Source: Candidatus Omnitrophota bacterium
GTDB taxonomy: Bacteria > Omnitrophota > Gorgyraeia > Zapsychrales > Zapsychraceae
Assembly (NCBI GenBank): GCA_020632495.1
Contig: JACKFL010000006.1
Location: forward strand, 496,001 to 560,000
Direction of reading: 5' to 3'
DNA: 64,000 bases
Shown here: piece by piece, positions 61,533 to 64,000 of the stretch
Layout of the letters: each line of letters begins with the position of its first letter
Numbering within the stretch: position 1 is the stretch's first letter
Translations under genes and position numbers: made by a program
The notes under the pieces: model-generated
Database searches by the model: none
What the model was told of the DNA's origin: nothing
What the model saw: the letters and a program-made list of their open reading frames with translations, nothing else

Positions 61533-61629
61533 CAAGTTGAGCCAACGAGAAAATAAATTTCAGAAATAGATTTTGTTGCTGGACACACAAGCAGTGGGTG
61601 ATGTACAGTCCTGTCGAACCAGCGACGAA

Positions 61630-61645
61630 GTTCTTTGACAATTAT
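61630..61645 (+). promoter_or_regulatory. boxA-like element before 23S
   Basis: GTTCTTTGACAATTAT matches the boxA of the 16S leader at 59184-59200 in the TCTTTGAYAATT core. The gap 61533-61773 contains this element and no gene. Confidence 0.5.
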
Positions 61646-61773
61646 GCGAACGTAACACAAGTCAAGGATCAGTAATCTTCGGATTACTGATACCGGAAAA
61701 AGAGAAACATCGGTCCAAGTAGTCATGTTGTATTCTGCGAGTTTAACCGCTTGCAGATTTTTTTTGAAGAAAT

Positions 61774-64000
<2,227 letters not shown>

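Overview
The window is about 64 kb of a gene-dense Gram-negative bacterial chromosome. Almost everything lies on the + strand in tightly packed operons; the only minus-strand gene is rpmB. The right end enters an rRNA operon (complete 16S, tRNA-Ile, tRNA-Ala, 5' part of 23S). The 16S sequence departs from the bacterial consensus at usually fixed probe and primer sites. Together with the gene content (heptose-containing LPS via HldD, GH57 and MalQ, many small lipoproteins), this suggests an uncultivated lineage of the PVC superphylum. Omnitrophota is my best guess; that is an inference, not a search result. No transposase, integrase, phage gene or CRISPR array is visible.

Layout. 1-6.1 kb: an M20 peptidase cut by the left edge, a TolB-like beta-propeller, a membrane protein, trpBA and an M16 peptidase. 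6.1-12.4 kb: a small conserved-looking protein with a strong promoter, rsfS, argS, recJ, rpmB (-) and an M3 peptidase. 12.4-19.5 kb: secreted proteins of unknown role, a Nudix hydrolase, class I aldolase, an ArsC-like protein, gpmA and a family-4 uracil-DNA glycosylase. 19.5-29.6 kb: a PAS-GGDEF protein, hflKC, prmA with a short GGQ release-factor-like gene, a MOT1-type transporter with moaC, a membrane glycosyltransferase, apbE, thyA and folA. 29.8-40.8 kb: a REC-EAL protein, GH57 and malQ, hldD, a coiled-coil membrane protein, a CBS protein, lipoproteins, a short pyruvate kinase and a PadR regulator.

40.98-58.94 kb is the most unusual region: a dense run of genes that reads as an aromatic (type II) polyketide cluster. 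It holds a ketosynthase with an intact Cys-His-His triad, a partner chain-length-factor-like protein in which all three catalytic residues are replaced, an ACP, a putative cyclase with the HxGTHxDxPxH motif, a TcmN-like SRPBCC aromatase/cyclase, an SDR reductase, a methyltransferase, an MFS exporter and an amidohydrolase that could be a decarboxylase. A radical SAM protein with a PCP_red-domain partner lies inside it. The upstream half encodes an acyl-AMP ligase, a nucleoside phosphorylase, an MtnA/DrdA-type isomerase, an IF-2B-like half protein, a class II aldolase fused to an SCP2-like domain, and an aldehyde dehydrogenase. These fit a salvage route for 5'-deoxyadenosine (the radical SAM by-product) or methylthioadenosine, giving DHAP plus a two-carbon aldehyde that could be oxidised and re-activated. 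A PadR regulator gene and a palindrome at the predicted transcription start precede the run. A related inverted repeat sits at the start of the second transcription unit at 54.3 kb.

58.9-64 kb: a strong rrn promoter, boxA-like elements before both 16S and 23S, and a spacer that carries two tRNAs and, between them, a 52-codon membrane-protein reading frame.
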